Origin: Syntrophobotulus glycolicus DSM 8271
GTDB taxonomy: Bacteria; Bacillota; Desulfitobacteriia; Desulfitobacteriales; Syntrophobotulaceae
DNA length: 64,000 nucleotides
Reading direction: 5' to 3'
Assembly: GCF_000190635.1 (NCBI RefSeq)
Contig: NC_015172.1
Location: 3,038,001 to 3,102,000 of the forward strand
Each line of letters begins with the position of its first letter. Within the stretch, counting starts at the first letter, position 1. Positions 25,281-32,701 of this stretch are shown in pieces. The notes below the pieces were generated by a model. It was given only the letters and a program-made list of their open reading frames with translations. It was not told the DNA's origin and searched no databases. Both the position numbers and the translations under genes were made by a program.

Positions 25281-25946
25281 TTATTCAGCCGTCTCATTTG
25301 ATTTTCGATAAAGCAGGTATGAATAGGCCGTAGGGACGACGACAGCGATACTCAAGGCTCCGATCGTCACAATCGTTGACCAGGGGTGGGGCAGGAACCC
25401 CCCCGCGGCAACAGCCAAACCCCCGCCAACCCAATATGGGCCTGCCATTCTGTGAGTTTTATTCCAAACGTCTTCACTGGCTAATGTCCAAGGAGTCTTA
25501 ATGCCGACAAAATAATTGGGTTTGATCTTACCGAAATAATTACCGAGAATGATGAACAAAAGTCCGATTCCGATTGTGACGCTTCCGGGCATATCACCCA
25601 GATAGCCGAGAGCGATCCCCAGAGACCCCAAATGGATGAGACAGAAATAAATCACCATGGCCATAGCCAAAAACCAATAGGTTTTATCCATCAGCGAATA
25701 GTTTTTTTTCTTCGGATCAATCTTCGGAAGGAAGAAAAACATGATGAACAGGACAATCATGATTGCCGGCATTAAAAATGCCCCCTGAAAAGCACTGCTC
25801 CAGCCATCAATCTCCCCTGCCATATTCCAGTGCTGGGGAACTCTGTCCGGGAGATGAGGATAGGCGATTAGGGCCAGGATAATATCCAGAAAAATAATCA
25901 GCGCCGAAACGATTTGATAAACTCTTTTTTTGTTCAGTGTTTCCAT
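25281..25946 (-). CDS. sdpI: SdpI-family membrane protein
   Basis: This 221-residue protein has six membrane helices. The N-terminal DUF1648 block has the family motif LPDRVPQHWNMAGEIDGW. The C-terminal SdpI block reads GNYFGKIKPNYFVGIKTPWTLASEDVWNKTHRMAG. In Bacillus subtilis SdpI gives immunity to the SdpC killing peptide and captures the SdpR repressor at the membrane. It lies 9 bases downstream of an sdpR-like gene here. No sdpABC-like toxin genes are in the window, so it may sense another membrane stress. Confidence 0.9.
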   Translation of the reverse strand: METLNKKRVYQIVSALIIFLDIILALIAYPHLPDRVPQHWNMAGEIDGWSSAFQGAFLMPAIMIVLFIMFFFLPKIDPKKKNYSLMDKTYWFLAMAMVIYFCLIHLGSLGIALGYLGDMPGSVTIGIGLLFIILGNYFGKIKPNYFVGIKTPWTLASEDVWNKTHRMAGPYWVGGGLAVAAGGFLPHPWSTIVTIGALSIAVVVPTAYSYLLYRKSNETAE

Positions 25947-25955
25947 ATTTATTTC

Positions 25956-26237
25956 TCACCCTTTCTGGTTTGAGGAATCAAAAAAATTGATCAGCATGTT
26001 CATCATGTCTTCAAATACTGAGATATTCAAGGAATAGACAATGCTTTGTCCCTGCCGCATATCGGTAATCAGATCGGCCTGCTTGAGAATATTCAGATGA
26101 TGGGAAATACTGGGCTTGGAGATCCGGAACAGCTCAGCGATCTCTCCGGCTGACATGTCCTTCTCTTTCAGCAATTGAATAATTTTTCTTCTGTTGGGAT
26201 CGGCCAAAGCTTTGAATGTATCATTCAGAGGTGACAA
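25956..26237 (-). CDS. sdpR: ArsR/SdpR-family repressor
   Basis: A 93-residue winged-helix protein: LNDTFKALADPNRRKIIQLLKEKDMSAGEIAELF, then the recognition helix KPSISHHLNILKQADLI and the wing RQGQSIVYSLN. There are no metal-binding cysteines, as in SdpR rather than metal-sensing ArsR. The start is TTG at 26237, 6 bases after GGAGGG; a longer frame to 26345 would read into repeat DNA and has no ribosome site. SdpR represses its own sdpRI operon and is released when SdpI binds it at the membrane. Confidence 0.85.
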   Translation of the reverse strand: MSPLNDTFKALADPNRRKIIQLLKEKDMSAGEIAELFRISKPSISHHLNILKQADLITDMRQGQSIVYSLNISVFEDMMNMLINFFDSSNQKG

Positions 26238-26403
26238 AACATTTCCCTCCGTCCATCCGGATAAGTTGAAGTGATTTGAATAAAATAGAATGAGATATGG
26301 AGATATGGCGATGTGAAGATATGGAGATTTTAGAAATTTAGACATGAAGAGGTTATGTGATTGTGCGATGTGAGATTTTAAGGTTTTAAGATTATAAGAT
26401 TAT

Positions 26404-26555
26404 AAGGTTTTAAGGTTTTAAGGTTTTAAGGTTTTAAGGTTTTAAGGTTTTAAAGATTTAAAGATTTAAAGATTTAAAGATTTAAAGATTTAAAGATTTA
26501 AAGATTTAATGGTTTAATGGTTTAATGGTTTAATGGTTTAATGGTTTAATGGTTA
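26404..26555. repeat. Run of 8-bp tandem repeats in three homogeneous blocks
   Basis: Six copies of AAGGTTTT, seven of AAAGATTT and five full plus one partial of AATGGTTT follow without a break, 19 units in phase. Looser related sequence extends left to about 26370. The run lies between sdpR and the next hairpin and cannot be coding in a conserved frame. Confidence 0.95.
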
Positions 26556-26568
26556 ACTGTTCAGATGT

Positions 26569-26592
26569 TTAGATGTTTATCTAAACATCTAA
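26569..26592. terminator. Perfect 10-bp stem, 4-base loop
   Basis: TTAGATGTTT-ATCT-AAACATCTAA directly follows the 8-bp repeat run. It is AT-rich with no clear U-tract, so termination is uncertain. Confidence 0.45.
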
Positions 26593-26596
26593 TTCT

Positions 26597-26786
26597 TATT
26601 ATACGTTAATTTTTCCCGGTGTCAATTGCAAGAGTTCATAAAAAAGATATCCGAAAGGAGTTGTTCGGATATCTTCCATTCGGTTATCTTAATTCGGTTA
26701 TCTCCCATTCGGGTGTCTCCCATTCGGATATCTTCAATTCGGGTGTCTCCAAATGGAAGCTTATCTTAATTTTTTATCTTTATTTA
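26597..26786. repeat. Dispersed repeat, copy 1, with internal 15-bp minisatellite
   Basis: Shares both ends and most of its core with 31660-31776: TATTATACGTTAATTTTT, GAGTTCATAAAAAAGATATC, the GATATCCGAA/TTCGGATATC hairpin and AAATGGAAGCTTAT. Copy 1 carries about 75 extra bases made of 14-15-bp units starting ATTCGG at 26678, 26692, 26707, 26722 and 26737. The hairpin plus A-run reads as a terminator on the minus strand, but no gene ends just upstream of it on that strand. Confidence 0.85.
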
Positions 26787-26789
26787 CCT

Positions 26790-27420
26790 GACTTGACCGA
26801 ATTCGTATAACTTTAACAGGGTGATCTCTTCTTGAGCAGCGACAAAGCAGTGTCGAGGATTTCCGGCAGCAACAAAAATGGCACAGATACTCTCCCCTGT
26901 GAGGATTCTATTACGTTTTGTGCAAAAATTTGATTAATGTTCAATTATTTTAGGTCAAAACCAGTTTTTTAGCCAATTCTGTGCAAAAATTTAACTTATG
27001 TGCGGATAACCGGTAATTATTTACTACATTACTTCGATTTTTGCACACTTTACTGCCAACCCGAAGAGGTTTTGCTTGTGCCGATTAAACTAAAACCAGC
27101 TTTTTTACAGACGGTTAGCTGTTTACAGATTTTTAGCGCATACATTTTTGCCTTTGTTCGAAAGAAAAATGTCCGTTTATCAACATTTCGTCAAGGTGTT
27201 TTGTCCAATTAGAGCAAAAGAATTGAACTGCGTCGAAATTTGCCCTCAGTCCGATTCATAGTCGGTGATGAATACGGCGGATTCTTAGATTTTATCGCAG
27301 AGTGGATTTACACTTAGAAGCGAAAACGGTATATCTTGAAGCTCCTTCAGGAGAAAACGCGGTGATACTTTTCCAGCTATCTCAGATTGCCGGTTGATTT
27401 CAAAACGACAGATCCGCGTT
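26790..27420. other. Gene-free, AT-rich stretch with degenerate repeats
   Basis: No convincing gene. A direct repeat of TGTGCAAAAATTT occurs near 26919 and 26980, with a related inverted TTTTTGCACA near 27038. AAAACCAGTTTTTTAGCC (about 26958) and AAAACCAGCTTTTTTACAG (about 27092) form a second degenerate pair. Minus-strand 26817-26890 reads as a short open frame (SVPFLLLPEILDTALSLLKK) with no start, possibly the tail of a lost gene. It may be decayed mobile DNA or the ragged edge of the module at 27421-31561. Confidence 0.5.
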
Positions 27421-29397
27421 TTAATTGCCAAGCTTCTTCAGGGCATCAATAATGGGGAGCAGCCGGTCTGCTGCAACGCCTGCCAAGTCTGTGACAGGAA
27501 TGTCAAACTCCCAATAATCCCCGGTTGCGTGGTTGTCACCGTCGCACCATACATTCAGCCTGCCTCCATCGCCAAAGTAAAATTGCGCCCCAAATTCGGG
27601 TGTATCCATGCTCTCCGCAAGCTTTTTATACGCCGCCGCTTTGAGCTCTTCGGGCAATTCACCGTCAACGACCGCAGGCGCAAAACCGAATTTTCGGTCA
27701 AGGATCAGTTGCCTCAGCGTACCCTTATCCTTTATGAAATCCCATAGATTGGCCGCATCCTGCTCGCCCGTAGTCAGGCTGAAGAGCTGTGTCCGTATGG
27801 AATTGACAGGATAAGCCGCGCCTGCGGCATAGGCGGTATTGTATGTCCTGATGCTCAGCAAATCCCCGCCTACCACCTCAAAAACAGGCCTAATATCGTA
27901 AGTGGTATCTTTTTCGGCAGAAGAAGTCGGCGCAAGGCAGAAGGTTTTTAATCCTTTATTGAGTTTTGCTTGTATCTCATCGTTCCCTAAACCGCCTACC
28001 TCCACATAACGGGCCTGTGTGGAAGCATCACCGTAGTTTGCAAGCGCTTTGGTATCGAAGGATGCCTTGGCGAAAGAACTTTCCGCAGCGGTGGGTTCCT
28101 CTTTTTCCTTGCCGACATTTGCGGTAATATCGGTCACGGAGCCGTCCTCCTCATACTGATACAGCCCGGCCGTGGTCTTTTCGCCGGTAGTGATGACAGC
28201 AAATGTGCGCTCGGCATCCGGATAGAGGGTGTTATGGTCAATCCATGTTCCTTCATTGATATAGTATTTTCCGTTATCCAGGCTGTGATATGCGGGTACA
28301 TGCGTGTGACCGAACACAACCACATCCACGTTTTCCTCGGGGTTATTTAGATACTGTGCTTTTGCCTGGCTGAAAAAATACTCCCCGTCCAAGGTTCCGG
28401 CAACCGCCTCAAGAAAGCTGTTCGGGACCTTGACCTTGTTGATCGCTTGGCGCTCTGCCCATGTGCGCTGAATGTTTTTAAACAGCACCGGTGCGGATAT
28501 CGTTCCGTCTGCCTGCTGTGCGGGATAGAAATCCAAATAGGTGTAGGCGTCGTTAAAGCCGGCGATGCGCATATCGAATATTTTTTTCTCAAGGCCTTCG
28601 TTGGGCGTCAGCCGTTCGGATACGCTTTTGAGGATCTGGTAATACATATATGCGCCGTATTGGTCTACATCAGATTTATCCGGTATATTCGTGATCACCG
28701 GCAAATTCCTTTCTACCTGCGGGCGGCCTTCGAGCACCCATGTCGCGCCATAGCGGGCATAGAAATAACCGGGGGGGAGGATGGTATCATCATTGCCGCA
28801 CAGCTGTGCGTTGGTGACTGTATCCGGCGCGGAAAATACGTCATAGCGGTGGCCGTGCTCGATGGCGATCTCGTTTCTGTCGCCCGTGTAATAAAGGCCG
28901 AGACCGTCTGCATCCCAGGCCTGGACAATGTCCGGCACCGCTTCCTGCAAGATGTCAGCCGCCAGCGTCATATCATGGTTGCCGGGTATGTAAACCAGCT
29001 TGATCCCGCTTTTGATGATGTTGTTGAGCTCGTCGAAGACGGCTTGATTGGTGGTAATCGCGTCTTTGTAAAATTGTGCTGCATCCGTGTAGGCGGGATA
29101 ATAGACCGGCAAAAACCAATCGTCCAGAAAATCACCGTTAATTACCAGCTCCCGCACATCTGTAGTGCTTTGCAAACGGCGCAAAAACTCAATAAAAAAC
29201 GGACGGTTTTTGAGCGTTTCTGTATAGCGGTCATCAATGCCAAGGTGGATATCGCTCAAGATGACGATCTTATTTCGTGTGTTGCCTGCCTCCCACAAAG
29301 CCGTTGGACCGGTCTCGGTCGAGCATCCGGTAACGGACAGCGCCAAAGAAAGCACCATACAGGATGCCAGCAGGAAGGAGAGTATTCTTTTTCTCAT
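27421..29397 (-). CDS. Lipoprotein metallophosphoesterase with C-terminal DUF4163/DUF3298-like domain
   Basis: About 658 residues with a lipoprotein signal ending LSVTGC. The calcineurin-like phosphoesterase motifs appear in order: DIHLG, NGDFLDDW, PGNHD, then HGHRYD and VFGHTHVPAY (about residues 45-400), which bind two metal ions. The last 190 residues (VEVGGLGNDEIQAKLNKGLK ... VNSIRTQLFSLTTGEQ) resemble the paired DUF4163/DUF3298 region of PdaC and RsiV; that call is weaker. The ATG at 29397 is 8 bases after GGAGG. It lies 164 bases downstream of the GHKL kinase gene, separated by a hairpin and a 21-bp-spaced direct repeat, so it is the likely target of that system. The substrate is unknown. 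Confidence 0.82.
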   Translation of the reverse strand: MRKRILSFLLASCMVLSLALSVTGCSTETGPTALWEAGNTRNKIVILSDIHLGIDDRYTETLKNRPFFIEFLRRLQSTTDVRELVINGDFLDDWFLPVYYPAYTDAAQFYKDAITTNQAVFDELNNIIKSGIKLVYIPGNHDMTLAADILQEAVPDIVQAWDADGLGLYYTGDRNEIAIEHGHRYDVFSAPDTVTNAQLCGNDDTILPPGYFYARYGATWVLEGRPQVERNLPVITNIPDKSDVDQYGAYMYYQILKSVSERLTPNEGLEKKIFDMRIAGFNDAYTYLDFYPAQQADGTISAPVLFKNIQRTWAERQAINKVKVPNSFLEAVAGTLDGEYFFSQAKAQYLNNPEENVDVVVFGHTHVPAYHSLDNGKYYINEGTWIDHNTLYPDAERTFAVITTGEKTTAGLYQYEEDGSVTDITANVGKEKEEPTAAESSFAKASFDTKALANYGDASTQARYVEVGGLGNDEIQAKLNKGLKTFCLAPTSSAEKDTTYDIRPVFEVVGGDLLSIRTYNTAYAAGAAYPVNSIRTQLFSLTTGEQDAANLWDFIKDKGTLRQLILDRKFGFAPAVVDGELPEELKAAAYKKLAESMDTPEFGAQFYFGDGGRLNVWCDGDNHATGDYWEFDIPVTDLAGVAADRLLPIIDALKKLGN

Positions 29398-29468
29398 GTT
29401 CATTTCCTCCAATCACTCCATTAATATTTTGTAAAGTTCCACCCTGAGCGTAACATGAGAAAGAGAAA

Positions 29469-29502
29469 AAAATGAGCCTTTCTACTTAAAAGACTCATTT
29501 TT
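29469..29502. terminator. Hairpin between kinase and phosphoesterase genes
   Basis: AAAATGAG and CTCATTTT close a loop that carries T-rich sequence on both sides. It could end the regulator-kinase transcript 60 bases after its stop. It overlaps the direct repeat described at 29479-29510. Confidence 0.6.
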
Positions 29503-29510
29503 CTACTTAA
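29479..29510 (-). promoter_or_regulatory. Candidate LytTR-type operator (direct repeat, 21-bp period)
   Basis: TTTCTACTTAA occurs at 29479 and again at 29500, exactly 21 bp apart and on the same face of the helix. AgrA, VirR and ComE-type LytTR regulators bind such two-turn direct repeats. The repeat lies upstream of the phosphoesterase gene and just downstream of a gene pair encoding a LytTR regulator and its kinase. Binding is inferred. Confidence 0.6.
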
Positions 29511-29561
29511 TGTTCAAGGACAAGTGCAAAATTTCCGCTTGACAAAGGAAACCGTCTGTGC

Positions 29562-30827
29562 TCAGATCAGCAGCCGCACATTAAAAACGCCGTTCTCCAC
29601 CTGATAGAGCAGCTCGCCGCCGTTTTCCCGCACAAAGGCCCGGATGCTCTCACCGCCCCAGCCATGTCCTTCCTCCCTGACGGTGGGATAGCCGTTTTCA
29701 TCCAGCGGCACCTCGCCGGAATAAGGATTCTCCACCTCCAAAATGAGCTGGCCGGTGTAGACGGCGCGGACACGGAGCCGGCGCTCTGCTTGGGGATCGA
29801 GTTTTTCACAGGCGTGTATGGCATTTTCCATCAGGTTGGAAAGGACCATCGATAGAGCCAGCTCAGAAAAGGGCAGCTTTTCGGGGATATCCAGCCTGAG
29901 ATCACAACAGATTCTCCGCCCCTCGGCCAAGGCGGCGTAGTAGCTTACGGCGGCGTTTACGGCAATATTCTCACAATAACGCACCGGCTTTTGGGGTAAA
30001 GCGGCAGTCTGCCGGCGAAGCAAAGCAGCGGCCTTGTCCACATCGCCATTTTGCATCAGCTCCAAAAGGGTGGCGTTCAGGTGACGCTGATCGTGCTGCA
30101 CAACGCGCATTTGCCCTACCGCCTCATCCATCAGGGAAAGGCGCTGCTTCATTGTCTCGCCGGACAGCTCCAATAAGGCCTTATCCTGCTTCAGGCGGTA
30201 TTGTGCGCCTACGCTTTTGAGGCCGATAAATACTGATCCATACCCCGCCAGTGTCACAAGGACGAGCCAAAGCAGCGGCACGGTTTGTATAGTAAGCGTC
30301 TGCACGATATCATCGCTGTTGAACATGAACCACGAAAAGGCCAAAAAAGCGCTGCCCGCCACATAGAAAAACACTGCCCAATGTTCCGCCGCCTGACGGT
30401 AGAGGGGCCGCAGCACCTTGCGAAACAGCAGAATAGCCGCCGTAAAAAGAATCAGCCGCCATAGGGTGTTCGCATATGCGGGGTGGGGCAGAGACCTTGA
30501 AAAAACAAAGCTGAGCACCAGCACGATAAAGCTTACGTTCATCACCGTGATGTAAGAGAACAGCCACTGCATGAAGCTGTCCCGAAAAAAGGGCCGCGCC
30601 GCAAAACACAGCAGCACGAACAATACCACATCGATCTTGGCAAGCAGGGTGAGGTTGCCGCTGCTATAGCAATAAACCGCCGTTGACAGATTCAGCGTAA
30701 GGATGGCGAGCATGACGAGATTTGTAACCTTTCGGCTGTATTTGGGCTGCAAAAGCGAGATGAAAAGCACCACGTTGGCGATGGCGGATACGATGCCGCG
30801 CAAGAAGTGCGCAAAAAACAGTTCCAT
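29562..30827 (-). CDS. GHKL-family sensor histidine kinase (AgrC/VirS type)
   Basis: 421 residues. Six or so membrane helices fill residues 1-205, then a coiled linker and QHDQRHLNATLLEL with the phospho-accepting His245. The GHKL ATPase part has VLSNLMENAIHACEK (N box) and GHGWGGESI (G box). The membrane half lacks a large outer domain, as in peptide-sensing AgrC-type kinases. Translation starts at 30827, its ATG sharing a base with the regulator stop (TAATG), and the ribosome site GGGAGG lies inside the regulator gene. A longer frame to 31040 is a readthrough of the opposite frame. Codon use is GC-rich compared with neighbours. No AgrD- or AgrB-like gene is nearby. Confidence 0.88.
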   Translation of the reverse strand: MELFFAHFLRGIVSAIANVVLFISLLQPKYSRKVTNLVMLAILTLNLSTAVYCYSSGNLTLLAKIDVVLFVLLCFAARPFFRDSFMQWLFSYITVMNVSFIVLVLSFVFSRSLPHPAYANTLWRLILFTAAILLFRKVLRPLYRQAAEHWAVFFYVAGSAFLAFSWFMFNSDDIVQTLTIQTVPLLWLVLVTLAGYGSVFIGLKSVGAQYRLKQDKALLELSGETMKQRLSLMDEAVGQMRVVQHDQRHLNATLLELMQNGDVDKAAALLRRQTAALPQKPVRYCENIAVNAAVSYYAALAEGRRICCDLRLDIPEKLPFSELALSMVLSNLMENAIHACEKLDPQAERRLRVRAVYTGQLILEVENPYSGEVPLDENGYPTVREEGHGWGGESIRAFVRENGGELLYQVENGVFNVRLLI

Positions 30828-31561
30828 TATTTTTCCTCCCTGCTCAAGCGGTAGTTCAAATAAGCATTGCGCACGGCGGCATACTGCCTGGCGGAAACAG
30901 GCACAAAGCCTCCCTCGCGCAAATAAAAGCCCTCGCGCGCCAGCTTTTCCACACGGCTCATATTGAGCACAAAGGAAACATGGGGCGAAAGAAAGCGCAT
31001 ATCGCGCAGGAGGGGCGCGATATGCCCGGCAAAGCCGCAAGTAAGGGTGGTCGTTTCCACCTGCTCGCCGCCGATCAGCGTATAGCGCGCAGCGCGGTTT
31101 TTATATTCGCAGCAGGAAATTTGGCCTGCGGACAAGGTGCGCAGGCCTTCCTTGACTTTCACAGTAACGGTAATTTCCTTGCCGAAATCCACCTTGGAAA
31201 GGGCCAGCTCCAGTAAGGAAAACAGAGCCTGCTTTTCTACAGGCTTGATCAGGTAATGCAGCGGGTTAACCGCATAGGCGTCCAGCGCGTAGCCCGGCTC
31301 GGTGGTGATGTAAACGATCTGGGCCTCCCGGCTGATCCGGCGGATGCTCTGCCCAAGCTCCAGCCCGCTGACCATAGGCATGACAATATCCAGCAGGTAA
31401 AGATGAAAACTCTCGGTTTCAATGGCGGTCAGTAATTGATCAGGATGGGAGAACTCTTTCTTTTCTGCTTCCAAGGTATGAGCGCCAAGGTATTCTGTTA
31501 TATATTCATTGATAAGTTCCAGCTCTTTCGGCTGATCATCACAAATTGCAATCTTTAACAT
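30827..31561 (-). CDS. LytTR-family response regulator
   Basis: 244 residues. The receiver has the acidic pair Asp8-Asp9, the phospho-acceptor Asp in LYLLDIVMP (about residue 58), Thr in VYITTE and Lys in LIKPVEK. The LytTR DNA-binding domain covers about 145-240 (ISCCEYKNRAARYTLI ... FLSPHVSFVLNMSRVEKL ... GGFVPVSARQYAAVRNAYL). It is co-translated with the GHKL kinase. The expected target is a paired direct repeat, one candidate of which lies upstream of the phosphoesterase. A TATAAT at 31585-31590 on the minus strand is a likely -10 for the operon; its -35 is weak. Confidence 0.9.
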   Translation of the reverse strand: MLKIAICDDQPKELELINEYITEYLGAHTLEAEKKEFSHPDQLLTAIETESFHLYLLDIVMPMVSGLELGQSIRRISREAQIVYITTEPGYALDAYAVNPLHYLIKPVEKQALFSLLELALSKVDFGKEITVTVKVKEGLRTLSAGQISCCEYKNRAARYTLIGGEQVETTTLTCGFAGHIAPLLRDMRFLSPHVSFVLNMSRVEKLAREGFYLREGGFVPVSARQYAAVRNAYLNYRLSREEK

Positions 31562-31659
31562 AAGCTATCCCTCTTTGTCTATTTATTATAGCAAAAGAGA
31601 GTATAAATTATCATCATTTTGTCTGTTTGCGTAAAATTGTGCAAACCGATTATTTCAGG

Positions 31660-31776
31660 TATTATACGTTAATTTTTTCGGTGTCAACCGCAGGAGTTCA
31701 TAAAAAAGATATCCGAAAGGAGGTTATTCGGATATCTTCAAATGGAAGCTTATATTAATTTTTTCTTTCTTTTTAT
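31660..31776. repeat. Dispersed repeat, copy 2, including a minus-strand terminator
   Basis: Matches 26597-26786 from TATTATACGTTAATTTTTT through the hairpin to AAATGGAAGCTTAT and a T-rich tail, but with only one ATTCGG unit where copy 1 has several. GATATCCGAA (31708) and TTCGGATATC (31727) plus the A-run at 31702-31707 make a rho-independent terminator for the minus-strand gene ending at 31773, whose stop codon lies in the repeat edge. Confidence 0.88.
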
Positions 31777-32510
31777 TCCGTGCGCTTGGTTGCGAAGGGA
31801 GTTGCTCCGTACACTTTGGAGCTCAGGTCGTCACGGAAAATATGGGTATCCAGATCATGAATTTCCTGGTGGAACTGCTCGATTCTAATCTTATCATTAG
31901 AATCAAAGGCATCGGCTCCACGGTTCAGCAGGTTGCGCATATAGGTATCAAGGGTAGCGGCCTGGGATAGCTTGGTTTCTTTTTCCATTTGTTTTTCCCA
32001 AAGGGTTTTATGGAATACGATATACTTTTTAATATCAGAATTATTCATCTGGGGCCCTGCTGTCGCCCCTCCCAGGTATCCGTCCGCGTACTGATGAAGG
32101 TTCCAGGCAATTCCGAATGCCAATGTTTTTGCGGCGTCGCTCAAAGCGTTTGGACCAAAATATCCCGCTACTGACGGCGCCGGATTGAGCAAGCTGATAT
32201 CAGGTTCTGTGTATTTTTTATTCCCTTTCTGATCTGTTGGGGTGGAAGTGGATTTTTCAGGCTGAGCAGACGGAGGATTGTTTGCCTGCCCCTCTGTTGC
32301 ACTGTCGGATGGTGATGTTGCTTCCTGTCCGCTTGCAGTGCTGTTAACCGGTGGTGTTTGAATAACCACCTCTTCTGATGGAACCATATTTACTTGTCCT
32401 CTTAAAACCTTCCACGCCGTCGGACCGTATATACCGCCAACTATAACCACCCCAGCAAGAGCAACAGCTCCAGTTAAGGACAGTATTTTTCTGCGGTCCA
32501 GTCTCATCAT
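31773..32510 (-). CDS. Membrane-anchored protein of unknown function
   Basis: 245 residues. The N-terminus MMRLDRRKILSLTGAVALAGVVIVG holds a pair of Arg before one hydrophobic segment; it is either a signal anchor or a weak Tat-like signal. Residues 45-105 are a low-complexity linker rich in Ser, Thr, Pro and Gln. The C-terminal 130 residues (AGYFGPNALSDAAKTLAFGIAWNLHQYADGYL...) are helical and polar, without a motif I recognise. The gene lies downstream of galU on the same strand with a 191-base gap and ends in the copy-2 repeat terminator. It is probably extracytoplasmic; no function is proposed. Confidence 0.7.
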   Translation of the reverse strand: MMRLDRRKILSLTGAVALAGVVIVGGIYGPTAWKVLRGQVNMVPSEEVVIQTPPVNSTASGQEATSPSDSATEGQANNPPSAQPEKSTSTPTDQKGNKKYTEPDISLLNPAPSVAGYFGPNALSDAAKTLAFGIAWNLHQYADGYLGGATAGPQMNNSDIKKYIVFHKTLWEKQMEKETKLSQAATLDTYMRNLLNRGADAFDSNDKIRIEQFHQEIHDLDTHIFRDDLSSKVYGATPFATKRTE

Positions 32511-32701
32511 ACTCCCCCCTGTTTAATTATTTCTCAATAAGCTTAGCAATAGCCCAGGGAAAAGCATGTCGTTTTGAAGAAGCCGCAAGGCCTATTTTCT
32601 TGTAAAGTCCTGTTTAATCCGTCACGATATCCCGGCCACTGATTAATGTCCTGAAAACTTGTCCTCTTTTCGTTTTAAACACCCATTGTTTGTCCATTTT
32701 T

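Noticed and set aside
26404-26555. Replication-origin iterons or DnaA boxes
   Set aside because: 8-bp units do not match TTATNCACA, and no replication genes are close.
26790-27420. Intact insertion sequence
   Set aside because: No transposase frame or terminal inverted repeats; only short degenerate repeats are present.
30828-31040. N-terminal extension of the GHKL kinase
   Set aside because: The extra 71 residues are Cys/Arg/Ala-rich shadow of the regulator gene; the ATG at 30827 has its own GGGAGG site.
31773-32510. Tat-exported enzyme
   Set aside because: The Arg-Arg is followed by KILSL rather than a good Tat consensus, and the mature part has no cofactor-binding motif.
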